DNA of 39,862 nucleotides from Emergencia sp. (GTDB taxonomy: Bacteria; Bacillota; Clostridia; Peptostreptococcales; Anaerovoracaceae): positions 1-39,862 of the forward strand of contig JALEOD010000063.1 of assembly GCA_022767345.1 (NCBI GenBank), in the 5' to 3' direction. The notes below the pieces were generated by a model that did not search any database, had not been told where the DNA came from, and saw only the letters and a list, made by a program, of their open reading frames with translations. How positions within the stretch are numbered: the stretch's first letter is position 1; every line of letters begins with the position of its first letter. Positions 8,046 through 16,002 of this stretch are shown in pieces. The position numbers and the translations under genes were made by a program.

Positions 8046-8092
8046 TGTACTATTTAATTAATACAATAATGCAGTTTACCCCCCTTTGTCAA
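8046..8092 (-). promoter_or_regulatory. Promoter and probable operator of the GntR operon
   Basis: On the minus strand -35 TTGACA (8087-8092) and -10 TATTGT (8063-8068) are 18 bp apart. An imperfect dyad, TGTATTA-N6-TAGTACA (8046-8065), overlaps the -10 and start region, the position expected for YtrA-type autorepression. The rest of 8093-8270 is AT-rich with no gene that I can see. Confidence 0.6.
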
Positions 8093-8264
8093 GGATAAAT
8101 TTTGAACATATTTCTATGTATGATTTTACCAGTTTTCAACTTTACTAATTTTGGTTTTCAAAATCCCGATTTCGTCCGCAAAAAGAAACCCTTTTCGGCA
8201 GTTTTGAAAACCCAACTGAATATTTTTGAAAACTTCCAAAATCTGCCATAAGAAAAATAATAAA

Positions 8265-8305
8265 ATAAGAAAAAAAGAACTCTGCACGAAATTCGCACAG
8301 AATCC
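8265..8305 (-). terminator. Intrinsic terminator of ileS
   Basis: A 13-bp stem (8277-8289 with 8293-8305, several G-U pairs in the RNA) is followed on the minus strand by a run of T residues, 18 bp past the ileS stop. Confidence 0.8.
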
Positions 8306-8322
8306 TTTTTCATTACATTATA

Positions 8323-11300
8323 TTATACTCTTTCAACTTTGATACCGGTCTTATGGCCGTTGAGGTCATAGGTTTCCAGTCCGGCAGCTTCTTCGATGGC
8401 AACTGCCAGAGTTTCCTTCTTGATATAATCACAGAAAGTATCCACTGCAGCCTTTACATCGGCGTCGGCTTCCACGAAAATCCTGATGTTATCCATCATT
8501 TCAAAGTCTTCTGCCTTACGCATCTGCTGCACCTTGGAAATCAGCTCTCTCGCAAGACCTTCTGCAGCCAGCTCCGGTGTCACAGTCGTGTCTAAAATTG
8601 TGAACACGTTGTTTTCCATAGCTACTGCGAAGCCTTCTTTTGCATTAATTCTAACATCTACGAAGTCTTTTTCGATTTCAACTTCTTCGCCGTCTAAGTT
8701 CAGCTTCATAGTGCCTTGTTCCAGACGAGCTACCACATCGGCTGCGTTTTCCTTTGCAAGGGCTGCGCCGAAGGCTTTGATATTCTTGCCAAGAACAGGT
8801 CCTGCAACCTTGAAGTTCGGTTTCAAGGTGAAGTTCATATACTGGTCGAGCTCTGCCGCAAAGACAACTTTCTTGACGTTGAGTTCTTCCATAATCAGCG
8901 GTGTCAGATCCTCAATCACCGCCTGATACTTGCCATCTACCAGAATTTCGGAAAGCGGCTGTCTTACCTTGATTCTTTCCTTTTCTCTGGTGCCTCTGCC
9001 CAGTGCAACTAAAGTTCTGACAAGGTCCATTCTTTCTTCAACCTTTTTGTCGATGAGGCTTTCGTCTGCCTTCGGGAAGTATGCCACGTGGACAGTCTCC
9101 TCGCCGGTCAGGTTGGTATAAATTTCGTCAGACAGGAACGGCGCAATCGGCGCAATCAGCTTGGCTGTGCCTACCAGCACTTCGTAAGTGGTCGCGTATA
9201 CACTCTTCTTGTCGTCGGTCATTTCCTCTGCGTAGAATCTTCTTCTCGCACGTCTGATATACCAGTTGGACAAATCTTCCGCAACAAAATCTGTAATCGC
9301 TCTTACGGTCTTCATGTGGTCGTAGTGATCCATGTATTCCGTCACATCTTTTACCAGCTGATTGTATTTGGAAAGAATCCATCTGTCCAGTTCAGGTCTC
9401 TTGTCGTAATCTACAGTCAGTGCCGCAGCATCCACATCGTCCTGATTGGAATACAGCACGAAGAAGTTATATACGTTCTTCAAAGTGCCGAAGAACTTGC
9501 TGACAACGTCGATGAGTCCGTCTTCGTCAAACTTGGTCGGCGTCCAGGCCGGTGATACGGAAAGCAGATACCATCTGGTTGCGTCTGCGCCGTATTTGTC
9601 AAAGAGTTCAAACGGAGAAACGGTGTTTCCTCTGGATTTACTCATCTTCTTTCCTTCTTTATCCAGAATCAGGTCATTAACCAGTACATTTCTGTACGGT
9701 GCTTTGCCCATGATAAAGGTGGAAATTGCCATCAGGGAGTAGAACCAGCCTCTGGTCTGGTCGATACCCTCGCAGATAAAGTCAGCCGGGAACAGCTTTT
9801 CTTCAAAGATTTCTTTGTTTTCAAACGGATAGTGCCACTGTGCAAACGGCATAGCGCCGGAGTCAAACCAGCAGTCCATAACTTCCGGAATTCTGCTCAT
9901 CGGTTTTCCGCAGTGCGGGCATGTGATGTGAACATCGTCCACATACGGTCTGTGCAGCTCGATGGATTCATCGATCTCTTCGATTGCCTTTTCCACCAGC
10001 TCTGCACGGCTTCCGATGCATTCCAGATGACCGCATTCACATCTCCAGATTGGAATCGGTGTACCCCAGTATCTGGAACGGGAAATTGCCCAGTCCTTTA
10101 CTTCTGCCAGCCAGTTTCCAAAACGCTTTTCGCCGACAAATTCAGGGAACCAGTTTACAGTGTTGTTATTTTCAACAAGCTGTTCTTTCAGCTTGCTCAT
10201 TTCGATATACCAGCTCGGCTTTGCATAGTAAACAAGCGGTGTGCCGCAACGCCAGCAGTGCGGGTAGTTGTGCTCCAGTTTTTCCTTCGCGAAAATCTTG
10301 TTCTCACCTGCCAGGTATTTGATAATATCTACATCAAGACCTTCTTCCATAACAAAGCGTCCCGCCCATGGAGTTTCAGTATAGCAGCCTCTCTCATCAA
10401 CAGGCTGCAGCATCGGCAGGTTGTATTTGCGTCCGCACTGATAGTCGTCTTCACCAAATGCCGGCGCAGTATGAACAATACCTGTACCATCTTCTACGGA
10501 AACGTAATCCATGCAGGTCACGAAGAATGCTTTCTTGCCGCCTTCCGGCTTTACAAAAGGCATCAGCTGCTCGTATTCGATATATTCAAGCGCGCTTCCT
10601 TTCATTTCTTCCAAAACTTCATATTTGCCTTCGCCCAGCACTTTGTCTGCCAGCGCTTTTGCAACGTAGAAGATATTGCCCTCATCATCACCCTCGTTCA
10701 TCTTTGCTTTAATGTAGTCGATGTCAGGACCTACGGTCAAAACGGTGTTGGATGCAAGAGTCCAAGGGGTTGTTGTCCATGCCAGGAAATACTCGTTTTC
10801 TGCATCCTTACGTTTAAATTTGCATACCAGTGTATTGACCTTGACTTCTTTATAGCCCTGTGCTACTTCGTGGGAAGCAAGACCGGTTCCGCATCTCGGG
10901 CAGTACGGCAGAATCTTGTGACCTTCGTAAATCAGCCCAGCCTTGAAAAATTCTTTCAGAATCCACCAGCCGGATTCGATGTAGTTATTGTCCAAAGTGA
11001 TATACGGATTGTCTAAATCTACCAGATAACCCATTCTCTCTGTCATCTCTCTCCACATGTCTGTGTAAGTGAAAACAGATTCTTTACACTTCTGGTTAAA
11101 TTCCTTGATACCATATTTTTCGATGTCCTGTTTGCCGCTCATGCCCAGCTGCTTTTCGACTTCGATTTCTACCGGAAGACCGTGGGTATCCCAGCCGGCT
11201 TTTCTGTTGACCTGATATCCCTGCATGGTCTTATAGCGGCAGATGGAATCCTTTAAGGTTCTTGCCATGACGTGGTGAATGCCCGGCTTTCCGTTTGCTG

Positions 11301-11442
11301 TCGGAGGTCCTTCAAAGAATACGAACTTTTCGCCGTCTTCTCTTGCTGTTACGCACTTATGCAGCAGGTCTTCTTTTTTCCATTTTTCGACCTGTTCGTT
11401 CTGTACCTGTGCTACAGGCTTGTCAGATAATTTTTTGAACAT
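8323..11442 (-). CDS. ileS: Isoleucyl-tRNA synthetase, type 2 (eukaryote-like)
   Basis: The 1039-residue enzyme charges tRNA-Ile with isoleucine. Signature 1 reads PPTANGKPGIHHVMAR (residues 47-61), so the class-I HxGH motif appears as GIHH (54-57). The KMSKS loop is present (GKKMSKSRGN, near residue 600). Length and the PPTANGKPG context match the IleRS2 branch (eukaryotic and some bacterial), not the usual bacterial IleRS1 of about 930 residues with PPYANG. IleRS2 enzymes are known for low sensitivity to mupirocin. Expression is under a T-box leader. Start ATG at 11442 follows AAAGGAAG. Confidence 0.97.
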   Translation of the reverse strand: MFKKLSDKPVAQVQNEQVEKWKKEDLLHKCVTAREDGEKFVFFEGPPTANGKPGIHHVMARTLKDSICRYKTMQGYQVNRKAGWDTHGLPVEIEVEKQLGMSGKQDIEKYGIKEFNQKCKESVFTYTDMWREMTERMGYLVDLDNPYITLDNNYIESGWWILKEFFKAGLIYEGHKILPYCPRCGTGLASHEVAQGYKEVKVNTLVCKFKRKDAENEYFLAWTTTPWTLASNTVLTVGPDIDYIKAKMNEGDDEGNIFYVAKALADKVLGEGKYEVLEEMKGSALEYIEYEQLMPFVKPEGGKKAFFVTCMDYVSVEDGTGIVHTAPAFGEDDYQCGRKYNLPMLQPVDERGCYTETPWAGRFVMEEGLDVDIIKYLAGENKIFAKEKLEHNYPHCWRCGTPLVYYAKPSWYIEMSKLKEQLVENNNTVNWFPEFVGEKRFGNWLAEVKDWAISRSRYWGTPIPIWRCECGHLECIGSRAELVEKAIEEIDESIELHRPYVDDVHITCPHCGKPMSRIPEVMDCWFDSGAMPFAQWHYPFENKEIFEEKLFPADFICEGIDQTRGWFYSLMAISTFIMGKAPYRNVLVNDLILDKEGKKMSKSRGNTVSPFELFDKYGADATRWYLLSVSPAWTPTKFDEDGLIDVVSKFFGTLKNVYNFFVLYSNQDDVDAAALTVDYDKRPELDRWILSKYNQLVKDVTEYMDHYDHMKTVRAITDFVAEDLSNWYIRRARRRFYAEEMTDDKKSVYATTYEVLVGTAKLIAPIAPFLSDEIYTNLTGEETVHVAYFPKADESLIDKKVEERMDLVRTLVALGRGTREKERIKVRQPLSEILVDGKYQAVIEDLTPLIMEELNVKKVVFAAELDQYMNFTLKPNFKVAGPVLGKNIKAFGAALAKENAADVVARLEQGTMKLNLDGEEVEIEKDFVDVRINAKEGFAVAMENNVFTILDTTVTPELAAEGLARELISKVQQMRKAEDFEMMDNIRIFVEADADVKAAVDTFCDYIKKETLAVAIEEAAGLETYDLNGHKTGIKVERV

Positions 11443-11494
11443 GTATCTCTACTTCCTTTCTGTGTTTTCGGGTTCGGGGGTATTTCTTCTATAA

Positions 11495-11760
11495 TAAAAA
11501 ATCCCCAACCGAAAATATGATTTCCGATTAGGGACGATTCAATTCTAAACCGCGGTACCACCCTAATTGCAAGTCTCGGACGCATATATGATAATGTGCC
11601 ATCGCGCCTTAAGACCGCCTCTCATTAGTGCGCAGGCTCCGGAGTGATATTCGCTTGCGGCCTCACCGACTGTCTCTCACCATATGACAATCTCTCTGTA
11701 AGGGTATTACGCCGGGCTACTGGTTCCTTCAACGCCTGATATTAAGTTTTATTTACGTAC
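11495..11760 (-). promoter_or_regulatory. T-box riboswitch controlling ileS
   Basis: The minus strand carries the conserved T-box core AGGGTGGTACCGCGG (around 11550-11564), which pairs with the 3' end of uncharged tRNA. A terminator (11502-11534) with a T-run at 11496-11501 follows. Upstream are Stem I elements, including AGTA (near 11720). A candidate specifier ATC (complement of 11646-11648, in GAATATCACTCC) matches isoleucine. Uncharged tRNA-Ile should favour read-through into ileS, which begins about 50 bp beyond the terminator. Confidence 0.92.
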
Positions 11761-11766
11761 CCAAAT

Positions 11767-11795
11767 ATTTTAGCATTGTTTTCTGCGCTTTGCAA
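11767..11795 (-). promoter_or_regulatory. Promoter of the ileS T-box transcript
   Basis: -35 TTGCAA (11790-11795), 17-bp spacer and -10 TAAAAT (11767-11772) on the minus strand place the start just before the T-box Stem I. Confidence 0.65.
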
Positions 11796-11865
11796 GCAAA
11801 ACTTTTGCCGCACAATGCAAGCAAAATGCAAAGCACCAGTATAAACGTATGAAGCTTTTTCTAAC

Positions 11866-12135
11866 AACGTTGACAAATTTCGTTAACCTGCGTATTTTTG
11901 TCAACAGACAGTCTGAATTCCACGGTTAATATGTCCTTAAACATTGCCAAAGTTGACAAAAAAACGAGAATCTGTCAATTTTGTCAACGTTTTTGCCCTA
12001 AAACGTTGACAGCATTGACACTTTTTTTGATTTTTGTCAGTTTTGTCAAAAACACGGTTGATTTTCATCTGTTTTCGAATAGAAATTGAATAAAACGTTG
12101 ACAAAATAAAGGAATTACGGATATTTGTCAACGTT
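11866..12135. repeat. Array of inverted AACGTTGACAAA repeats between ileS and the MFS gene
   Basis: The decamer AACGTTGACA occurs exactly five times in 270 bp: forward at 11866, 12002 and 12094, reverse at 11982-11991 and 12126-12135. At least six further TTGACA-type partial copies are present (for example 11896-11905 reverse, 11951 forward, 12014 forward, 12043 reverse). The copies form successive inverted pairs about 40-50 bp long (11866/11905, 11950/11991, 12002/12050, 12094/12135). The central part also forms a 21-bp inverted repeat with 19 matches (11973-11993 with 12000-12020), flanked by T-runs on both strands. No credible gene lies here. The hairpins could terminate the MFS transcript, bind a protein, or be a small repetitive element. 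Confidence 0.8.
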
Positions 12136-12178
12136 CCCTGACGCTTCGTGGGTTTGCCGTGCTGCCGCACACTGCAGC

Positions 12179-13342
12179 CTACTCTTTCATCACTTTTTCC
12201 GTTTTCCTATGCAATCCGAACGCCATATAAAGCGCCGCGCCTACTGCATTCATCCCGCTGAACAGTGCATATACGCCGGTCGCGCCGAATAGATCCATGG
12301 CTACACCACCTAAAAAGCTGCACAGAATTGTACCGCCATTAGAGCTGACCGCATAAAAAGCTGCAACTGCCAGGGCTATAAGCCGTACATCTACTGCCTC
12401 TGACAGGTATTTTACATATTCCGTCAGCAGAATTCCGTTGACCATGCCCTGCAGGAAGAAAGTCGCCAGAAGAAATGTATCCGATGGTCCAAGGGCATAT
12501 AAACCGAACCGCACCGCTGACAAAACCATGGCAAAGAAAATGGTTTTCTCTCTGGAAAATCTGCGGCAGAGCTTTGGTGCCAATGCCATAAACGGCGCTT
12601 CGCTGCCCACCATCAAAAGAAAAGCCGTGCCTACTCCGGAAACTGTACCGCCGCCTTCCGTGAATAAAAATCCAAAATACGTATTATTTGCCACGTTGCT
12701 CCCCATAACAAAAATACCACAGACAATCAGCTGCAGTGCCCGTTTTTCCGAGAGCAGCGCACTGTAACGAACCCTTTCAGAAGGCTTTCTTTTTCCGTGT
12801 CCAGACTTTTCCACCGCCGAAGCCTTTACCGTCAAAACGGTCAATGCCGCCAGTGAAAAACAAACCGCGTTCATATAGAAAATCGTTTTTAGGCCTAAAA
12901 CGCCGCCAATTTTACCCCCGATAAACACTGCCGCAGCATAACCAACGGCACCGCACAGACGAATGGAAGAGAAATTTTCCTGCTCCGACTCCAAGACCAA
13001 AGCATCAGACATGCCCATGACCGGTCCCTGAAAGAAATACTGAATTCCATAACTGAAAAGAAACAGGATAAACACCCCTGCAATGGAATTTACCAGCGAC
13101 ATCATGCCTGCCAGAATGCAAATCAGCGCAATGACTTTTCTGCCATCCCTGCTGTTGGCATACCGGTCGCCCCAAAAGGTCGCTGCAAACACCGCAATGG
13201 CAGTTGCCAGCGAAGTCACTGTACCAATCTGCGTACCGCTAAAACCGATGCTGCCCATATACTGCCCGATCAGCGGATTCACCACGCCCATCGCGCCGTA
13301 TCCAAAACCGTAAAACAATCTGAATCTGTTCGTCTGTCGCAA
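12179..13342 (-). CDS. Major facilitator superfamily transporter
   Basis: This 387-residue membrane protein has about 12 hydrophobic helices, a central cytoplasmic loop around residue 190 (SGHGKRKPSER), and the MFS-type motif between helices 2 and 3 (WGDRYANSRDGRKV, near residues 57-70). Overall it resembles the LacY/NupG-like MFS_1 group. The start is a TTG at 13342, eight bases after AAAAGGAGAG. It is a single gene, divergent from the DUF421 gene. The substrate cannot be deduced; sugars, nucleosides and drugs are all handled by this group. Confidence 0.85.
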   Translation of the reverse strand: MRQTNRFRLFYGFGYGAMGVVNPLIGQYMGSIGFSGTQIGTVTSLATAIAVFAATFWGDRYANSRDGRKVIALICILAGMMSLVNSIAGVFILFLFSYGIQYFFQGPVMGMSDALVLESEQENFSSIRLCGAVGYAAAVFIGGKIGGVLGLKTIFYMNAVCFSLAALTVLTVKASAVEKSGHGKRKPSERVRYSALLSEKRALQLIVCGIFVMGSNVANNTYFGFLFTEGGGTVSGVGTAFLLMVGSEAPFMALAPKLCRRFSREKTIFFAMVLSAVRFGLYALGPSDTFLLATFFLQGMVNGILLTEYVKYLSEAVDVRLIALAVAAFYAVSSNGGTILCSFLGGVAMDLFGATGVYALFSGMNAVGAALYMAFGLHRKTEKVMKE

Positions 13343-13437
13343 GTCGTTCTCTCCTTTTTACAAAAATTCGTTTCTTCCTAGTATAACAAATCCTTCGCAG
13401 GTACACAATAGAAACATCAAATCTTTGGAGGTGCGTT

Positions 13438-14100
13438 TTGATTATTGTTTGTATTCGAACTTTGATTTTATATCTGATCGTACTGTTTACACTGCGGGTC
13501 ATGGGAAAGTCGGAACTTTCCAAGATGTCAACCTTTCAAATGGTTGTACTTTTTATGATCGCGGAACTGGCTTCAATTCCTATCGATGAGCCGTCTTCTT
13601 CATTAATCAACGGTGCAATGGCAATTTTTACACTGCTTTTTCTGCAGGTGCTCCTTTCCTATATCTCTATTAAAAACGAGAAATTCAAGAATTTTATTAA
13701 CGGCAGGCCCAGTGTAATTATCGATAAAGGCATGATTAATGTCAAAGAAATGCAAAGGCTCCGTATTACCGTCAACGACCTGCTTGAACAGCTTCGTCTG
13801 GGTAACTGCCCTTCTATTTCCGATGTAGAATACGCCGTCATGGAGTCCAACGGAGAACTTTCTATCATTGCGAAAACCGATCAGGAAAAACTGCCGCTGG
13901 TGCTCATCAGCGACGGCATACTCTACGAAGAAAATATGTTAAAGACCGATACCGACTACAACACTCTGCTCTGTATGCTGCAGGCAAAAGGAATCAACGA
14001 TATCAGCGAGGTTTTTGCCGCATTTTACGATGGAAAAAGTATGTTCCATGTCTATCCGATGCCCCAGCATAAACAAAATTTTTCCGGTGAGGTGTACTAA
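13438..14100 (+). CDS. DUF421 membrane protein (YetF/YrbG-like)
   Basis: The 220-residue protein has three hydrophobic helices in about residues 1-78 followed by the soluble DUF421 domain. The family hallmark is 'RVMGKSELSKMSTFQMVVLFMIAELAS', and the soluble part opens with 'GRPSVIIDKGMINVKEM' and 'DLLEQLRLGNCPSISDVEYAVME'. The start is TTG at 13438, five bases after GGAGGT. The stop is immediately followed by the ATG of the DUF4363 gene. These two families often travel together in spore formers. Bacillus relatives have been linked to spore germination or envelope functions, but the molecular role is not settled. Confidence 0.9.
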   Translation: MIIVCIRTLILYLIVLFTLRVMGKSELSKMSTFQMVVLFMIAELASIPIDEPSSSLINGAMAIFTLLFLQVLLSYISIKNEKFKNFINGRPSVIIDKGMINVKEMQRLRITVNDLLEQLRLGNCPSISDVEYAVMESNGELSIIAKTDQEKLPLVLISDGILYEENMLKTDTDYNTLLCMLQAKGINDISEVFAAFYDGKSMFHVYPMPQHKQNFSGEVY

Positions 14101-14484
14101 ATGAAAGCATTGATTACGTCCATCATTTCTCTGGCAATTCTGGTCGGCTGCTGGGGACTCTTTTATCATTACTCCGACCAGAATCTCCACGATATCATCA
14201 CTGAATGTGAAGATGCAGTCATGCCGGCAATTGAAAATGAAAATTGGGATACTGCTTTTGAAGCATTTCAAAGCCAGTATGAAAAATGGCATAACTACAG
14301 AGATAAAGCTCTGTTTTTTCTGGATACCCAGCAGGTCAACGATGCTGACAGCAACTTTGCCAAAACACTGATGTATATTAAGGCAAAAGACGTGTCTAAC
14401 AGCAGCGGCGAACTGCTGGCACTGACAGAGCAGCTTCGCTTTCTACACGAAAATGAAGGGCTTTCTCTTCGCAATATCCTTTGA
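14101..14484 (+). CDS. DUF4363 family protein
   Basis: The 127-residue protein has one N-terminal membrane helix (about residues 4-22) and an extracytoplasmic helical domain with 'HDIITECEDAVMPAIENENWDTA' and 'YEKWHNYRDKALFFLDT'. It matches the DUF4363 pattern I know as a neighbour of DUF421 genes. Its ATG abuts the preceding stop codon, so translation is coupled. Function is unknown; it probably acts as a membrane-bound partner of the DUF421 protein. Confidence 0.85.
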   Translation: MKALITSIISLAILVGCWGLFYHYSDQNLHDIITECEDAVMPAIENENWDTAFEAFQSQYEKWHNYRDKALFFLDTQQVNDADSNFAKTLMYIKAKDVSNSSGELLALTEQLRFLHENEGLSLRNIL

Positions 14485-14491
14485 TACAAAT

Positions 14492-14548
14492 CAAAGACAG
14501 GGCGTTTTCGGCAGTACCATAAGGATTTTCTGCCTGCGCCCTGTCTTT
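14492..14548. terminator. Long hairpin between convergent DUF4363 and rqcP genes
   Basis: Arms AAAGACAGGGCG (14493-14504) and CGCCCTGTCTTT (14537-14548) pair perfectly, and an inner GGCAG/CTGCC stem (14510-14514 with 14530-14534) adds to it. It lies between convergent genes and reaches the rqcP stop codon, so it probably ends both transcripts, though T-runs are short. Confidence 0.7.
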
Positions 14549-14792
14549 AGTCTTCTATAATTTCATACATATCTGCTGCATCTTCCTTGCGGCAGGATTC
14601 TGTCAACTTCAGCACTTTTGCTGTGAGAGAACTGTTCCCGAAAGAAATGTGAATCACATCTCCCTCCTTAACCTCTGCACCGGCTTTTACCACCTTTCCG
14701 TTGATGGACACTCGTTCCTGGTCACAGGCGTCTTTTGCCACGGTTCTTCTCTTAATTAAGCGTGAATTCTTTAAAAACTTGTCGATTCTCAT
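14547..14792 (-). CDS. rqcP: S4-domain RNA-binding protein RqcP (YabO)
   Basis: The 81-residue protein is a small stand-alone S4 domain: 'MRIDKFLKNSRLIKRRTVAK', 'RVSINGKVVKAGAEVKEGD' and 'VIHISFG'. This matches Bacillus YabO/RqcP, which works with RqcH and the 50S subunit in ribosome quality control (Ala tailing of stalled chains). I place the start at 14792, behind AAAGGAACATC; an upstream in-frame ATG at 14831 lacks a ribosome site. Its location downstream of a spoVB-like gene and mazG repeats the yabM-yabN-yabO order. A terminator behind hup (14832-14858) separates it, so it may depend on read-through. Confidence 0.93.
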   Translation of the reverse strand: MRIDKFLKNSRLIKRRTVAKDACDQERVSINGKVVKAGAEVKEGDVIHISFGNSSLTAKVLKLTESCRKEDAADMYEIIED

Positions 14793-14831
14793 GATGTTCC
14801 TTTCTAACCCTCGCACTCCCATAAAAAACAA

Positions 14832-14858
14832 GAAAAAAGGACAACGCAGGGTTGTCCT
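14832..14858 (-). terminator. Intrinsic terminator of hup
   Basis: Stem AGGACAAC/GTTGTCCT (14838-14845 with 14851-14858, five-base loop) is followed on the minus strand by TTTTTTC. It lies 14 bp past the hup stop and upstream of rqcP. Confidence 0.85.
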
Positions 14859-14872
14859 CTGTAAATGCTCTA

Positions 14873-15151
14873 TTATTTGTTTACTGCGTCTTTCAGAGCC
14901 TTACCTGCTTTGAATACAGGAGCCTTGGAAGCAGCGATTTCGATTACTTCTTCCGGTTTTCTAGGATTTCTTCCCTGTCTAGCTTTTCTTTCTCTGGTTT
15001 CAAAAGTACCGAATCCAATCAACTGTACCTTGTCGCCCTTTACCATTGCTTCTTCAACACTTGCAAGAAATGCGTTGATTGCAACTTCTGCATCCTTCTT
15101 GGTGAAATTTGTTTTTTCTGCTACTGCAGCAACGAGTTCAGCCTTATTCAT
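14873..15151 (-). CDS. hup: HU family DNA-binding protein
   Basis: The 92-residue protein is a full HU homologue: '[13 protein letters not shown]', '[24 protein letters not shown]' (the beta-arm with the RNPxKP tip) and '[17 protein letters not shown]'. It dimerises and bends DNA in the nucleoid. It has a strong ribosome site (AAGGAGG) and its own terminator, as expected of an abundant protein. A possible -10 TATAAT at 15171-15176 lies just upstream. It sits between mazG and rqcP, an insertion relative to the Bacillus order. Confidence 0.96.
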   Translation of the reverse strand: MNKAELVAAVAEKTNFTKKDAEVAINAFLASVEEAMVKGDKVQLIGFGTFETRERKARQGRNPRKPEEVIEIAASKAPVFKAGKALKDAVNK

Positions 15152-15190
15152 TATAAAAATCCTCCTTAAAATTATAGATAAGCATTGAAC

Positions 15191-16000
15191 TTATTTTTTC
15201 TTTGCCTCTAGCCAAAGCCTGTCCATCTCCTCAAGAGACATTTCTCCCAAATCCCTGCCCCCTGCTTCTGCAATCTTCTCCATACAGTCAAACCGCTTCA
15301 CAAACTTGGCTGTCGCCTGATTCAGCGCTTCTTCAGGATTGACACGTAAAAATCTGGACGCATTGACCATCGAAAACAGCAAGTCCCCAAACTCTTCAGC
15401 AATCTGCGCTTCATCCTCATCTCTGTAAGCCTCCGAAAGTTCTTCGAACTCTTCCTGTATCTTATCAAAGGGACCGCTAGCATCCTGCCAGTCAAACCCA
15501 ATCTTGGCGGCCTTGCTCTGGACCTTGGAACTTCGAATCAGCGCCGGCAATGCCTTAGGCACCCTGGTAAGCCGGTCGGTATATCTATGTTCCTCGTGCT
15601 CTTGGCTCTTCATATTTTCCCATTTTTCAAGGGCTTTGTCAATAGTTTTTGCATTTTCTTCTAAAAAAATGTGCGGATGTCTGCGAATCATTTTGTCGCA
15701 TTCTTCATTGATGACATCTGTCAGGGTAAAATCCCCTTCATTTTCTGACAAATTGCTGTGAAAAACCACCTGCAGCAGGACATCGCCCAGTTCTTCCCGC
15801 AAATTGGCAGTATCCTGCTCCAAAATGGCATCCACTGCCTCATACGCTTCCTCAAGCATACACTTTGTCAAAGTCTCGTGGGTCTGCTCCCTGTCCCAAG
15901 GGCACTCTTTACGCAGAACCTTTACAATCTCGACAAGACGAGAAAGCGCCTCTGCCTCATTATCTTTTGCTAAATACAGCGCTTCATACTCTTTTTTCAT
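15191..16000 (-). CDS. mazG: Nucleoside triphosphate pyrophosphohydrolase MazG
   Basis: The 269-residue enzyme hydrolyses (d)NTPs to monophosphates and pyrophosphate, cleaning the nucleotide pool. It has two MazG domains: the N-terminal 'CPWDREQTHETLTKCMLEEAYE' and 'LREELGDVLLQVVFHS', then a C-terminal copy with 'FEELSEAYRDEDEAQIAEEFGDLLFS'. Length matches the E. coli two-domain enzyme. The tetrapyrrole-methylase-like domain fused to MazG in Bacillus YabN is absent. It starts 2 bp after the flippase stop, so it belongs to the same operon. Confidence 0.94.
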   Translation of the reverse strand: MKKEYEALYLAKDNEAEALSRLVEIVKVLRKECPWDREQTHETLTKCMLEEAYEAVDAILEQDTANLREELGDVLLQVVFHSNLSENEGDFTLTDVINEECDKMIRRHPHIFLEENAKTIDKALEKWENMKSQEHEEHRYTDRLTRVPKALPALIRSSKVQSKAAKIGFDWQDASGPFDKIQEEFEELSEAYRDEDEAQIAEEFGDLLFSMVNASRFLRVNPEEALNQATAKFVKRFDCMEKIAEAGGRDLGEMSLEEMDRLWLEAKKK

Positions 16001-16002
16001 AA

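Noticed and set aside
9832-11016. 394-codon open frame on the plus strand opposite ileS
   Set aside because: It lies wholly inside ileS on the other strand, has no ribosome site and no recognisable domain; long antisense frames are common in such genes.
11866-12135. CRISPR array or integron attC sites
   Set aside because: Repeats are only 10-13 bp, alternate in orientation and lack uniform unique spacers; there are no cas genes, integrase or cassettes nearby.
11898-12170. Two overlapping open frames (63 and 77 codons) in the AACGTTGACAAA array
   Set aside because: Both translations are just the inverted repeat read on two strands (similar CQRF.KTLT peptides), with no ribosome sites.
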